From Epiperipatus broadwayi (lineage: Eukaryota; Onychophora; Udeonychophora; Euonychophora; Peripatidae), in NCBI GenBank assembly GCA_028023455.1, contig JAQFVV010012513.1, positions 2,416,001-2,480,000 on the forward strand: DNA of 64,000 bases. Reading direction: 5' to 3'. Positions 1 through 11,269 of this stretch are shown here, one piece after another. The translations under genes were made by a program, and so were the position numbers. Numbering within the stretch: position 1 is the stretch's first letter; every line of letters begins with the position of its first letter. Under the pieces are notes generated by a model. The model was not told where the DNA came from, did not search any database, and saw nothing but the letters and a program-made list of their open reading frames with translations.

Positions 1-943
1 TGTTCTTTATTACTTTTCACAATTCTTTTTTACAACCCACTAATAACAGTTTCAATTGCTCCAGCAATCTTTTTCAGATCTTATATTTCCAAGTCTTAGA
101 AATTTTAAAATATAAGTAGAATTTCTGAAGAAGATTGCTGGGAAAAGTAGATTTTGAGTCATTTAAGATATCAATTTCGTTTTTAAATTTAAAGATTGTA
201 TTTTGCAAATATATTTTTCTATCGCTACCAAGACGGGCTGAAAGTTTTGCTGAGCCTCAGAAAAACATTATTAGTGGATGTAAAAATTTGATTATCTAAT
301 TTTTTGTGAAATTTCAAACTGCTGCTTTGAATATGGACCTCAGTCTATAGTATAAAAAACTGGCACCTAAACTGTCTCTGATTGGTAAAAGTAGACAGAG
401 AAATAAACATTTACAAAATGTATATGCATTCACTTCACCAATCAAATTGAAGTTTTAAAAAAACCAAAAAAATAATGGATAACAAACTCTATCTTTGAAA
501 TCATAATAAATAACAAGTCAGTCAGCATGGACAATTGTTTTAAAATTTACATCACAGTACAATTATTTCTTATCTAATATTTTAATATAATTTACAAAGG
601 TATACCCTGAGTCTAGATGTAATATAGGAGATTTGAACACCGACTTTCAAGCTTCTTTGGCCATCCACTATATCTCTTGCAACCGACCGGTGGTTCAGCA
701 TGAAATATGTTTGGAGATCATTTATCTTTTTCACATGTGTGTGGCCATGTGAATTAGTTGTATGAAAGATCTTCTTTATAAATACCAAACTCAAAACTCG
801 TTAGGTTTTAAGGCATAAAATGATTATGATGTAGTGTTACAATATTTGCCATTTTGTTATTGTGAGAAGAGTACAACAGAGTTATTGTGAAATATAATGC
901 CTCTAATTTTCGTTGATTGATATTAATTAGTATACTAAATTAG
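1..943. other. AT-rich DNA, no gene seen
   Basis: No convincing reading frame is present. A diverged fragment of the dispersed repeat called DR-A here (core words 'gtggttcagcatgaaatatg' and 'tttatctttttcacatgtg') lies at about 685-760. The short minus-strand frame over it is made of that repeat and is not a gene. Confidence 0.5.
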
Positions 944-957
944 GATCTGAAATTATA

Positions 958-1369
958 AACAGAGCAAAACTCTCCATACAGTATTGCCACCTGTGCTAAA
1001 CAGAGTAATCAATGGATGCCAGAAGGCTTGTGCATAAAATCCCTATCTAATGCCTACTCATCCAATATCCCCAGACTAGTTTCTGGCTTGTGGCCTTCGT
1101 CAGTGAGGAGCTTTGGATCTGAGAGCACTGCATCCAGATCTTAGGATCTAATGCAACCCTCTAGCAACCACCTTTTATCTCTACTTAACTACAAAACTAT
1201 GAGAATGAAATTGAAAACACAAAAAATATTTTCAATCTAAGCGGGATTTTATGCACAAGCCTTCTGGCATCCATTGATTACTCTGTTTAGCACAGGTGGC
1301 AATACTGTATGGAGAGTTTTGCTCTGTTTATCAACAATTAATGTGCTAGTATATGAAATGTGATCATGT
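958..1369. mobile_element. Foldback element FB1, complete copy with 14-bp target duplication
   Basis: The left arm (957-1043) and right arm (1243-1329) are perfect reverse complements over 87 bp. The interior contains words shared by every FB1 copy (the 'gcctactcatccaatat' and 'ggatctgagagcactgca' regions). The right arm is followed by a tail ending in GTGATCATGT. The 14-mer GATCTGAAATTATA occurs immediately outside both ends, at 944-957 and 1370-1383, and reads as a target-site duplication. A 14-bp duplication is long for a small DNA transposon and fits target-primed reverse transcription better, although the inverted arms look like those of a foldback transposon. No protein is encoded; the element is presumably mobilised in trans. 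Related copies lie near 6.1, 22.9, 24.9, 30.6, 42.7, 57.4, 62.0 and 63.7 kb. Confidence 0.85.
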
Positions 1370-1383
1370 GATCTGAAATTATA

Positions 1384-2201
1384 TTTTTAAACTAGAAATA
1401 ATATGTAAGATGAATACATTACATTGTATTAAGGGATTTGAATTGACATTCAAATTATGAGCAATATTGAAAGTCACAAAACCAGTATTTGTAGTAGGAT
1501 ATGAAGAGACTATTAGTTGACTGGTTTGTTTAAATTTTGTCTAGTTACTTAATATATTATTTTCATTTTAGTATTATGTATGCTTAGATGATACATATAA
1601 ATGTATCATTATTTCGATTCTGAATGTAAAGTTAAAATATTACTGATAAACAAAAGTTGTTTATATATGTGTAAGACTTTTTAAATGGGGCGTATTTTCA
1701 ATGTTTATTTTATAATAATCATATAATTTTATGGTCGTTTTAGCTAAAATAGTCCCTCAATTTGCTCTAGTTTAACGTGAAAAAGTGAAACCCCTTTTAT
1801 TAATCCCTACAATTTTTGCATTGCGTTTATGCTCTGTTGCATGAATTATACGCAGCCACATTTATAATCCAAAGCTTTATTGCAACGCTTTTATATCTTA
1901 GTGGATACATTATACATTTTTTATTGAACTATTGCTTTATTTCAATATTTGATATTCCAGGAGACGGATTATGCATATATATTTTAAACTCACATTTTGA
2001 TGATCCTGGGAAAAAATATTTGCCAAAAGATTTAAGTAATATCCAATATTTGTTTGAGTTCTCTTTATAAAGCTTTTACCAAGATGAAATTCTAATGGGT
2101 GATGCGTCTGAGTTATTAATTTGAAACCTCCCTTAAAAGAGCTATTTTTCAAAGCATACAATTGTTAAACCAAAATATAAAAACGGAATCCCAAAACATA
2201 A
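1384..2201. other. AT-rich DNA, nothing recognised
   Basis: Only short frames, no codon bias and no recognisable repeat family. The frame at 1816-2070 has no recognisable domain. Confidence 0.4.
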
Positions 2202-2417
2202 TTACATTGTGTAATATATATTGTTATTTGTAATATTTTTAAGAAATGGAGAAAAAAAATATTTATCAGAGAGATTAGGAAACAGATCAGTTCTGCATTT
2301 TAGCGGATGGAATTCCACTTCATCAGTCCATTTACTACGTGGCGATCGAAAGCAAAGAACTAGAGGAGCATTCATCTTTGCGATGACGTCATTCTCTTCG
2401 GAGAGGAAAAAATCCAT
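2202..2417 (-). CDS. Hypothetical 71-codon frame in a CpG-containing patch
   Basis: This small frame lies in a patch (about 2270-2410) visibly richer in G, C and CpG than its surroundings. Read on the minus strand it starts MDFFLSEENDVIAKM and then has a mixed composition (PRSKWTDEVEFHPLK) unlike the low-complexity translations around it. The last 15 or so residues return to AT-rich noise, so if this is an exon it probably ends near 2260. The plus-strand frame at 2221-2502 overlaps it completely, and at most one is real. I do not recognise a family. It could be a first exon, a transposon remnant or chance. Confidence 0.2.
   Translation of the reverse strand: MDFFLSEENDVIAKMNAPLVLCFRSPRSKWTDEVEFHPLKCRTDLFPNLSDKYFFSPFLKNITNNNIYYTM
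2384..2391. promoter_or_regulatory. Palindromic CRE-like site
   Basis: TGACGTCA, the full palindromic cAMP-response-element consensus, sits inside the CpG-containing patch. It also lies within the hypothetical frame at 2202-2417, so it may be only codon content. An eight-base match alone is weak evidence. Confidence 0.2.
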
Positions 2418-3127
2418 TTTTAAAATGAAAAAGCAAAAGGGGAAGAAAAATAATCATTTCATGTTAAAATTTACATTAATAAATTTCATTGTTTACAGTT
2501 AAAGACAAAAAAAAACCTCACATTGTAATATAATATTTATTGCTACATATAGATAATATTGTTGTATTTTAAATATTTACTTATGTATTTTAATTTTTAG
2601 ATTTATTTATTTTTCCATATTTATCATCATTAAACGATGTTTTGGGAAATTAGCGTAAATAATATATTAATCTGAAATAACCTTTATGCTAATTGTCTCT
2701 TTACATATTTCCAAAAAGATACACGTTTATATAATCAGGATATACAAGTTCTTCACAGTGAACTATAAGCTGAAATAACAACGCAATCTTACTTTGATGA
2801 TATTATTTGAACTGATGTGCTCATCTTGTTATTTGAGGTTCAATCAATGTTGTCCTGATGATATAGTTATGAAATAATTAATTGAATGAGCTGTTTGGGT
2901 TGTTGATTAGGAGTTCGAAAGAAAATTGAGTACTGGAGATGTGACGAACTGAATCACAATCCCCAACCCCATCATTGCTGTAAATTATACCCAGGTCATT
3001 TATTTATTTATTTTACTACAATAGTGTTTTGATTTCTTATTTATAATAATAGTATCACTTTGCTCATCAAAAATACTGTGTGTAAAAATTGTCTTAAAAT
3101 AAAGAGGATATATATTTAAGTCATTTT

Positions 3128-3228
3128 TTTTATATGTCACAGCGTTGACCGGGAGGCGAACCCGGGCCAGCTGATTGGAAGGCAGCTATGCTAACCGCTA
3201 GGCCACCAACGCTTAACAAATATACATA
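3128..3228 (-). mobile_element. tRNA-headed SINE with 11-bp target duplication
   Basis: A tRNA-like head (3142-3212, minus strand) is followed by GTGACATAT and a run of eight A. Direct repeats TAAGTCATTTT flank it at 3117-3127 and 3229-3239. That arrangement (pol III head, short A tail, target duplication) is diagnostic of a SINE or retroposed tRNA copied by a LINE reverse transcriptase. The same post-head motif (TTTGACACAT plus A run) follows the tRNA-like head at 50819, which indicates one family rather than an isolated tRNA retropseudogene. The element is very short, about 100 bp. Confidence 0.8.
3142..3212 (-). tRNA. tRNA-Gly(UCC)-like head of the SINE; probably not a functional tRNA gene
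   Basis: The minus strand folds as a tRNA: a 7-bp acceptor stem with one G-U pair, an A box TGGCCTAGCGG, an anticodon loop CTTCCAA (anticodon TCC, glycine), and a perfect 5-bp T stem (CCGGG/CCCGG). The B box is GGTTCGCCTCC, where the nearly invariant A58 is replaced by C, and the anticodon stem has one mismatch next to the loop. The A-rich tail, the flanking duplication and the lack of a T-run terminator argue for a retroposed copy that may still be pol III-transcribable. Confidence 0.6.
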
Positions 3229-3404
3229 TAAGTCATTTTGGTTAAAAAACTATCATTTTTCGTTTTTTTTTTTTTTTAAATATAACACTTCAAATAATAC
3301 TACGGTCTATAAATTAGCATTAAGTTCAAGGATCCATAGTCAAATAACAAAACATTAAAAGAATTGGGGTATGCCAATATAGAGAAAATTTAGTTAAAAA
3401 ATAG

Positions 3405-3930
3405 ATATTGTATTTATATTGGACTATTTTCATCATCTAATATTAAGACTTGAATGTCTTTAGAAAAAATTAATTTTATTTAAATTTTTCAATTATATTC
3501 AATCCTGTTGGTAATACCATACTGGTTAGTATCTGCACATTGTTTCAGGTGGTATTATTTACCTCTCTTTTTCAATTGTCTGAACTCTTAGATTCTTGAA
3601 TACTGAATTCTAAAGTAATGTTGCACCCCTTGGATCAGTCAGTTATAATGTTACCATAGAATTCAATATTTAAGAATTTAAGAATTCAGGTTCAATTTCC
3701 ATATTAGTACCGTCACTGGTCAGGCCAGTAACACCAAAAGAAGAGAGGCAAATACTACCATTTGGAACATTGTGTGTTTACTAACCTGTATGCTACTACT
3801 AACAATTGAATGTAATTTAAAAATTTAAGTAAAGTTATTTTCTTCTAAAGACATTCAATACTTAAATGTTAGATTGTGGAAGTAATCCAATATATAACTA
3901 CAGCCAAAACACCATCATCACAAACCTTCA
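3405..3930. repeat. Foldback element FB2, diverged inverted repeat
   Basis: A left arm (about 3408-3585) and right arm (about 3720-3905) are imperfect reverse complements. Shared words are 'tattggact', 'gaatgtctttag', 'ggttagta' and 'caatgtt' with its complement. A single-arm relative is at 41394-41739 on the plus strand. No coding capacity is seen. The arms are far more diverged than those of FB1 at 958, so this copy is older. Confidence 0.65.
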
Positions 3931-3934
3931 AGAA

Positions 3935-6030
3935 AATATTAAATTAAGTTTCAATAAAATGGTTATAATTATTTAAATATTTATTGAAAAAGTTATGAAT
4001 ATATGTGTGATTAAAATAACCAATTAAGTATATTTATGTAATACCATGTTATTAGTAGAAGGAACATGCAAATGGGTATGACTATTCCAACTCCAAAAGA
4101 ACAATGACAATAACTAGAAATAGTTTTTGCAATAATTATACAAACAATCCATAAATTGCAATTCTATCCACAAGTATATCTTCATATTTGATATTTTGTG
4201 ATGTTGTCATTTAACATCTTTCCTAATTTTTTTTTTCCAAAAGGTCTTACCTCTTTATCAAATTGTAGATCTTCAGTATATTTTATTCTCAGCTATATCT
4301 TTCTAATAACCACATTGTATTTCTTTATAATGTGAATGCACCCTGCCTCTTTCATAAATGCCATGATCAAGAGTATTACTGAATATTTTTTTAGTATGAT
4401 CCAGTGAAGCTGTAATTTTATGATGGCCAACTCTAATATCAAATCTAGCAAGTTGAAGAACATATTCATTGATTAGAATTTTATCTGGCATTAATAAAGA
4501 AAAAAAATTAATGTTGTTATGTTACATTAAAGGAGGGTCCAGGGTCCAGCTTCATTTCCATACAACAATTTAATTTTTCTACCTAATTTATTGTATGCAA
4601 TTATATATTCATGAACAAAGTCACTTGCTGTAAATAAATAGATATGATTCGTTGAAATGCAATCTAGAAAAAGTCATTAGCAAGTTGTCCCTAATTTATC
4701 CAAATCTAGGTTTATAACTATATACAGGCTAACCATCCTTACTGACCAGCACCATTAAATATTGGTGTTAGAACTGCAAGAATACCCCCCTCCATCACAA
4801 AATAGAGTCTTTAAGAAATAAAGAGCTTTCAACTTATTTCTTAACTTAAATGTTATTATATGAGCCAATCCGAACAGTCTAGAATTGAGAGCATGAATAT
4901 TGTAAATCATTCACTAAAAATACATTTATTTAAATATCCTCTCACTTTTAGGCACTCAAGATTGGCTCTTATAATAATATTTGAGTTTAAATATAAGACT
5001 GCTCTTATTTCATTAAAGCCTCTATCTTGTGGGTGGGGGTAGAATATCCTTGCAGTTTTAACACAACTGTTTAAAGTTGCTAATGAAAAGGGATGATTAC
5101 CCTCTATATAGTTGCAATCTTCCACTGTGTTTGTAAAATTTATTGAGTAGTGCACAAATCTACGATGTAATAAAGTGTACCAGTAGCTCAAACAATCTCT
5201 TAATTAATAAGTGCGGTATGAAAAAGTATTTAAAATTTTTATCCAGAACACTCTTATCTCCAGACCAACTGTTTTCAAGCTTATGTCTTATATCAGTAGA
5301 GAGCTAGAATATTCAGACACTAGACTAAAATATCAACTCAAAAAACCAGTACTTATTTCATACGTATATTTAAGTAGAAACCCTGAAATTTTCGGACATG
5401 AAAATGTCTTTAAATCCAGCTATCTAACTTAAATAGGTATATGGGACTGAACTAAGTTCAGATCTACCATATTTTAATAGCCTCAGAATAGCCAAAGCCT
5501 TAAAGGTAAAATTAAAAGTAATGTCAAGTTATGTATGGCTTGCTTTTTTAATTATTACAAATCTAAGATTATAATATTGAAGCATGAAATGATGGAAACT
5601 TGAAAAGTAATTAGATTCATAGAGATTAAAAATAGACTCATATATTTTATTATCATTAATAAAATATGCAGAACTACAATAAGTATACTATTTTATTAAT
5701 ATCTTTTAAAATGTCTAAGTTCATAGGTTCAAACCAGCATGAAACATCAGTTAATTAAAAACATTACTATTTGAACAGGTGCATATTTTTTCACTAATAA
5801 TAAACTCCACTTCTATTGTTATTAAGAATATGCACAAAATGGTATAATTTCTATAATTTATTTAAATATTTATAATTACTATTACAAAATATTTGTAGAG
5901 TAATTAATAACAAAGAAATATTTTTATGATTGCACTTAAAATGCTTTTTAATCTGTTTTAATTTTAAAAAAGCAATGAAAGAAAATCATAGTAAGGATAA
6001 AAATGAAATGATCAATAAGTAAAATTTTAT
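3935..6030. other. AT-rich DNA, nothing recognised
   Basis: Several 60-95-codon frames occur on both strands (4303-4491, 4860-5042, 4907-5191, 5211-5432), but they overlap antiparallel and have no recognisable domain, signal peptide or repeat. I see no host gene here. Confidence 0.4.
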
Positions 6031-6215
6031 CATATGATCCAAAGCTCCTTACTGATGAAAGCCACAAGCTAGAAACAAGTCTGGGGATATTGGCTGAGGA
6101 GGCACTAGATATGGAGTTTATGCACAAACCTTCCTGCATCCATTGATTAGACTGACTTGCATTGAGTGATGCTATTATATACAGAATTTTGCCTCTGTGA
6201 AGTCAAATTTCATAA
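6030..6215 (-). repeat. FB1 fragment (one arm)
   Basis: Contains the FB1 words in minus orientation: 'gatccaaagctcc', 'tactgatgaaagccacaag', 'tttatgcacaaaccttcc', 'tgcatccattgatta' and 'ttttgcctctg'. Only one arm and part of the interior remain. The frame at 5948-6139 is this repeat read through and not a gene. Confidence 0.75.
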
Positions 6216-7189
6216 TACAGAAATTTTATATTTTAATAATTACAAATTGGTTATAATTTGATATAATCTTTTGTGCCACCTAGTGAAAGTTTTTGAAAAT
6301 GATCAACTTTCATAGTATTATAATATCTTTATTTTATGTTAAAACTTAATAAATTGGACTTGAGTTTCTTTTTAATTTAATTTTATAAATGGATATTATA
6401 AAACATTGCATTTGATGTTCTTAAATATTTAAACCTAACTAGAAATCATACATTGTTCCATATACATCATCAAACAGATTAGGGTAAACACCCTTTCAGA
6501 AAATGAGTGATTTTTTTTGTTTTTATTTTAAGTTTTTTTTTCAATGTAAATGAATGATGATAGATTTATAATAGAAATATTAAGTTCTGCTTTAAAATCT
6601 AACTTTCTTTATAATAACTACAATCATGAAAAGTCTTTAACAATGGGTCATTTCTGATAAATAATGATGTTACACAGACCATTGAATTTTTGTTTATACT
6701 AGAGTCAAGTTTATTAATTTCTATTTTTGAAAATAAAACATAGTTGAATAAATTGAAAGTGTGCATATATATTATTTTTGTTTTAAACAACAGACAACCA
6801 GTTAGTGTGTAAAAATAATTAAAAGTATTTTATAAACATGCAAAAAATAATATTTCATTTATACCAAAACTTTGCATTTTTTTTTGCATCAAACAATAAC
6901 AGTATCTCTTAGATTTAAGCTGATTGGACCATAGCAGACTGAATTTTTCATTTTTTTTTAAAAATAAAATATCAGTTAAAGCATTATGGGAATTTTTATA
7001 TTATAAAAACTCAAGATTATTATCACTTATGACCACGTTACCAAAATATTTTATAATTGTGAAACAACCATACTTTTTTGAAGTAAACAAGAAACAATTT
7101 GTAAGAATGGGGAGAACAAAAACATAAATGTAATTTTATATTTTAGAACAGACTTTCACAGCATTCTAATAACTTAGCAATAATTTGAG

Positions 7190-7480
7190 TTTTAAAAATG
7201 AAGGTCAATTAACCATGATTTTATTAACTTATTTGTATTTATCAGTATTGTGGTATTTATTCAATAAGAAAAAAATATATTCTCATTACATATTTCACTT
7301 TGTTATCTTTTTCTATATTGATGTTTTTAAATGTCTTTTTCTTTATAAACTTATATATCTAATAAATCAAATACAATTTATTGATTCATAATATAGAATA
7401 AAGGTTTTTAATACCAAAATAAAATGTAAAACCGTAACTTAAATTGTCATTAGGTAAAAATGAAAAAAAACATTGAAATA
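7190..7480 (+). repeat. Diverged copy of the 51-57 kb duplicated repeat
   Basis: The order of words matches both units near 51.7 and 53.4 kb: 'aagaaaaa' then 'ttctcatta', then 'taataaatcaa' with 'tattgatt', then 'aaaataaaatgt' and 'attgccact'-like text. This makes the repeat a dispersed family rather than only a local duplication. No protein is seen. Confidence 0.5.
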
Positions 7481-7583
7481 TGGAAGAGTTAAATGAATAT
7501 ATATATATATATTGTAATATATATATCATTTAACTATACATTGAAATATGGAAGAGTTAAATGAATATATATATATATATTGT
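7471..7583 (+). repeat. Tandem pair containing TA runs and a capped hairpin
   Basis: The phrase 'cattgaaatatggaagag' followed by TTAAATGA and (TA)n occurs twice, beginning at 7471 and 7541. Between them, GTTAAATGA (7488-7496) and TCATTTAAC (7526-7534) are inverted copies enclosing the TA tract. Confidence 0.75.
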
Positions 7584-7962
7584 AATGGTAACCACTTTTT
7601 TGACAATTGATAATAATAAAATATACAATAAAATGAAAACACAATATTTGAAAATTCATTTTTGTTTTGAGTGACAAAGATAACTACAGGCAACCATGTA
7701 CATAGTGGAGTCAGATACAGAAATAAAGAAAAGGAAGAAGAAAAGTGTTTAGAAGGATTATATATAGAATTTTATTTTTAGTTGACAAATATATAATAGT
7801 CACAAATAATGATAAAATTGATTATCCTTAAAAACATGTCTATGAATATTCAATTATGTTTTCTTATTGCTATCCCCTCCACCTTAATACTATTATTAAA
7901 TGACAAAATAAATAATCGATTTGAACTAAGCATGAGAATCAAAAATTTTTTTTAATAATAAC

Positions 7963-7963
7963 A

Positions 7964-8005
<42 letters not shown>

Positions 8006-8021
8006 TAATAATAATAATAAT

Positions 8022-8104
<83 letters not shown>

Positions 8105-8120
8105 TAATAATAATAATAAT

Positions 8121-8190
<70 letters not shown>
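7963..8190. repeat. (ATA)n/(TTA)n trinucleotide array
   Basis: About 230 bp of AAT/ATA triplets with a few interruptions ('aacaat', 'aattat'). The minus-strand poly-isoleucine frame at 7926-8276 is an artefact of this array. Confidence 0.95.
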
Positions 8191-8191
<1 letters not shown>

Positions 8192-8999
8192 TTAAAAATG
8201 TATCTACATATTTACATTTAAAATTATATGATGAGCACACATGAGAGGGGAAATCTTTGTGACTGCAATAATTCATTGAGAAAAGCTAAGAATAACTTCA
8301 TTTTTTTTATGTTGATATCATTGTGAGGTCATGTATATTTCTGTCTTCATGAATGTATATATATGGCCATTAATATCATTAATTTTAAATGTTAGCTAGC
8401 AATATTTAAATGTTAACTTCTTTTGATTTATTCCATGGTAGGTTTTCTAAGATGCTTCCCACTTACATTTTTCTATGATCATTTTTTTAGAAATTTAGAG
8501 CATCTAAGGAAATAGATTTACAAACTAATTCATAGATAAAGATTTCTATGTAATAATCAATTTAGATGTCAAGTCTTCTTTTTATAGCAAGTATGTGCCA
8601 CATATTTTAGCTTCAGCATTAGATATAATGAAGAGATAGACCAGTTCAAAGTTAATTTGAAGGCATTCTGGAGTTCTACTCCATAAAATGTATGATATTT
8701 CCTTAAATAATCCTTACAATTTTTACTGACTTCTATCCAGTAAGTGACATGATGAAGAAGTAACAACAATTCCCATTTTTTATGTAAAGCAGACAATTTG
8801 AAGAGAGCTTTTCTAATCGGTATCTATAGCAATGTCTTTTTTTTTTTTCAAAATAATTCTTTATTTTAAAATAAAAATTATAATACATTTTACTTTTTAT
8901 AATTATTATTATCATTTTTAAAACACTTTAAAATTTATTTTATATATATGACTTATAATATTCTAGAATTTATAATAAAGAAAAATATTCACATAAAAG

Positions 9000-9095
9000 C
9001 CACCTTTATTGGTAAAAGTAGGTTGCCTTGACAACAGCTTGAAATTGTTGATTGTTATTGATATTGGGATTATCTAAATATTGACTGGTTTTTAA
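9000..9095 (+). repeat. Dispersed repeat fragment (also at about 26260-26345)
   Basis: 'gttgccttgacaacag', 'gattgttat', 'atattgggatt' and 'gactggt' occur in the same order here and near 26.27 kb. The pair indicates an unnamed dispersed repeat. The two locations also share a second, inverted similarity (see 9600-10000). Confidence 0.65.
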
Positions 9096-9501
9096 TGATA
9101 TATATATACTATGTTGTAGTATTTTCATTACATATATATTTATATTTGATATGTGGAGTTATCCATTTATTATTACTTAATTAGAAAGCACTTTACCTGT
9201 ACAATAGTCAGTGAAAGTCAACTATCCCAGGTCAATATTGTGAAAATAAAACTGTCAGACTAATTGCATTTAAAAAGAGTATATATTAAAACAAAATACT
9301 GGAATTATCTCTACAGCTTTCAATAGACAACTTATGTTAATAAGTATGAGACAGTTGTAGTTAACTTAGTGAATGACTACAATCTTCTGTCAATGTTATG
9401 CCATAATCTAACTGTATTGTATTTCTCTATTTTTTTATTCATATGTTATGATATTTAAAATTTTAAAAATTAATTCCATTGTATTTTTTATTATACATTA
9501 T

Positions 9502-9511
9502 TCCATCTGAC

Positions 9512-9551
<40 letters not shown>

Positions 9552-9558
9552 GTCAGAT

Positions 9559-9561
<3 letters not shown>
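9502..9561. repeat. TA array capped by an inverted 14-mer
   Basis: TCCATCTGACATTA (9502-9515) and its exact complement TAATGTCAGATGGA (9548-9561) enclose a (TA)n run, and another (TA)n run follows to about 9602. The whole forms a perfect hairpin. Confidence 0.9.
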
Positions 9562-9599
<38 letters not shown>

Positions 9600-9604
<5 letters not shown>

Positions 9605-10000
9605 CCATTAGAAATCAGTAACCACCTAAACATACTAATATAGATAGTAATCAATATTTCTTACTGTTGTCAATGCAACATCTCTCCTTTTAATAATAAG
9701 AGTGGACATCCACTCTTACTAATGGTCCAATGAATATATATGGATACTTAAAGATTGCAATTTGACCACAGAGATTGAAATATTGATACAATGAAGTTTA
9801 AATAAACCTCTTTAAACATGAAATAAACATGTCCATGTAATGGAGACAAATAAATAGTCAATTATAACATTTCAAACTGCAATACTCTTACATTGCTCAT
9901 GTATTATTTAAATAATAAGTGAAATAATTCTTAAAGCTTAATGGGATAATATTCATTGAAACAAATGGGACTATTGTGCAATAACCAAACAAAAATACCC
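9600..10000 (+). repeat. Dispersed repeat, inverted relative of 25960-26255
   Basis: Shared words, in order on this strand and on the complement of the second site: 'cattagaaatcagt', 'ttgaccacag', 'gattgaaat', 'tttaaataaa', 'aatagtcaattataa' and 'ttaaataataa'. It does not encode a protein. Confidence 0.6.
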
Positions 10001-10174
10001 AGCTATGTTGCTAATAGGCTACCACCAACTGATATTGACAGCTTTGAATGAACCATGTGCTCTAGCAAATCGAAATTGTATTTGTCTGAAGTATAAAAGA
10101 TAGACCACTTTTATCTCAAAGTCTGAGATATTATAAGGGAAATAAAGTGAAGAATTATAGTGTAGATAATTTGG

Positions 10175-10179
10175 AACTG

Positions 10180-10221
<42 letters not shown>

Positions 10222-10226
10222 CAGTT
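10175..10226. repeat. TA array capped by an inverted arm
   Basis: AACTGT at 10175 and ACAGTT ending at 10226 enclose an uninterrupted (TA)n run, giving a perfect palindrome of about 52 bp. The frame at 10019-10306, with repeated YI residues, is produced by this run. Confidence 0.85.
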
Positions 10227-10296
10227 ATAAATATATATATATATATATATAAAAGAAAGCTACTGTTAACACTAACTGAAATAATTATAGAAAATA

Positions 10297-10352
10297 TACA
10301 AACCATTATACAATTACGTTACTGGATATTTGTAATTGTATAATGGTTTGTA
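10297..10352. repeat. Perfect 21-bp-stem hairpin
   Basis: 10297-10317 and 10332-10352 are exact reverse complements separated by a 14-nt loop. The arms begin TACAAACCATT. The position next to four other inverted repeats is noted under findings. Confidence 0.9.
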
Positions 10353-10620
10353 AATTATATATATATACAACATTATTTTAACTGATATGTGGAATTTCTG
10401 GTCATGATAAATGACACCAAACCTGTTGTATAGTACTTCACCACCCACTACTATTCTAAATTGCTATTGATGAGCAATCTAATACAGTGGAGTGTTGAAA
10501 TGTTTCTCAGTATGTTTTGGTTTTGTTGATCAAGACTGGATATATATATATAATAAATTTTATCATTACATATAATAAATTTGAATATCCAAAATATATG
10601 TAATATTCAAATTTAAATAA

Positions 10621-10773
10621 ATTAAATACAATAATATTCATATAAATTTAACTTATTTTACTAGATGTACTTTCAATGATATTCATTGTAATTGACAAAA
10701 ACTACAAGAAATATAGTCGAAAATACTTCTAATAAAAATAAGTTAAATTTATATGAATATTATTATATTTAAT
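10621..10773. repeat. Inverted repeat with about 40-bp arms
   Basis: The left arm (10621-10660) and right arm (10733-10772) are reverse complements except for one substitution and one indel, with a loop of about 72 nt. The inner core is CATATAAATTTAACTTATT. It abuts the next foldback at 10799. Confidence 0.85.
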
Positions 10774-10798
10774 ATATATAAATTTGAATATAACATAT

Positions 10799-11266
10799 AT
10801 CATTAGATCAGAAGTCAAACTCCCATAATGCATTATTATTTTAAATATTATAAATCTCCTCTCACTGAGTAAGATTTTAAAAAACTTAAATTAATCACTT
10901 AAGTTTAGAGTGCATTTCTATAAATACACCAACTTTCACTGACCATGCTAAGTCAGGGCTTGAGATTTATATTTATAAGTTATGTTTGTTTGATCATGGG
11001 TGATTAAAAATGAGACACCGTCTTTTTCCTGCGATAGGTTAAATATATTTGTACAATTCAAAATTTGATTATAACATCAGCCATATAATAGACTCAAGCC
11101 CTGATTTAGCAGAGTCAGTGAAAGTTGGTGTATTTATAGAAATGCACTCTAAAGTTAAGTGATTCACTTAAGTTTTTTAAACTCTTACTGACGTGTGAGT
11201 GCGCATGAGTGCGTGGAGATTTGTGATATTTAAAGTAATAACGCATTCGACGTCTGATCTAATGAT
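10799..11266. mobile_element. Foldback or MITE-like element with 165-bp arms
   Basis: Arms 10799-10964 and 11093-11266 are inverted copies of each other, starting with ATCATTAGATCAGA and containing 'tagagtgcatttctataaat' and 'ccaactttcactga'. The left arm is about 85-90% similar to the right. The right arm keeps several CpGs (around 11191-11255) that are TG or CA in the left, a pattern of CpG decay. Non-coding, presumably a non-autonomous transposon. No clear target duplication was found. Confidence 0.75.
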
Positions 11267-11269
11267 TTC

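Noticed and set aside
3142-3212. Functional tRNA-Gly(UCC) gene
   Set aside because: The flanking duplication, A-rich tail, lost A58 and shared SINE tail indicate retroposition. A working gene cannot be fully excluded.
7926-8276. 116-codon poly-isoleucine frame
   Set aside because: It is the minus-strand reading of the ATA triplet array; no gene signal.
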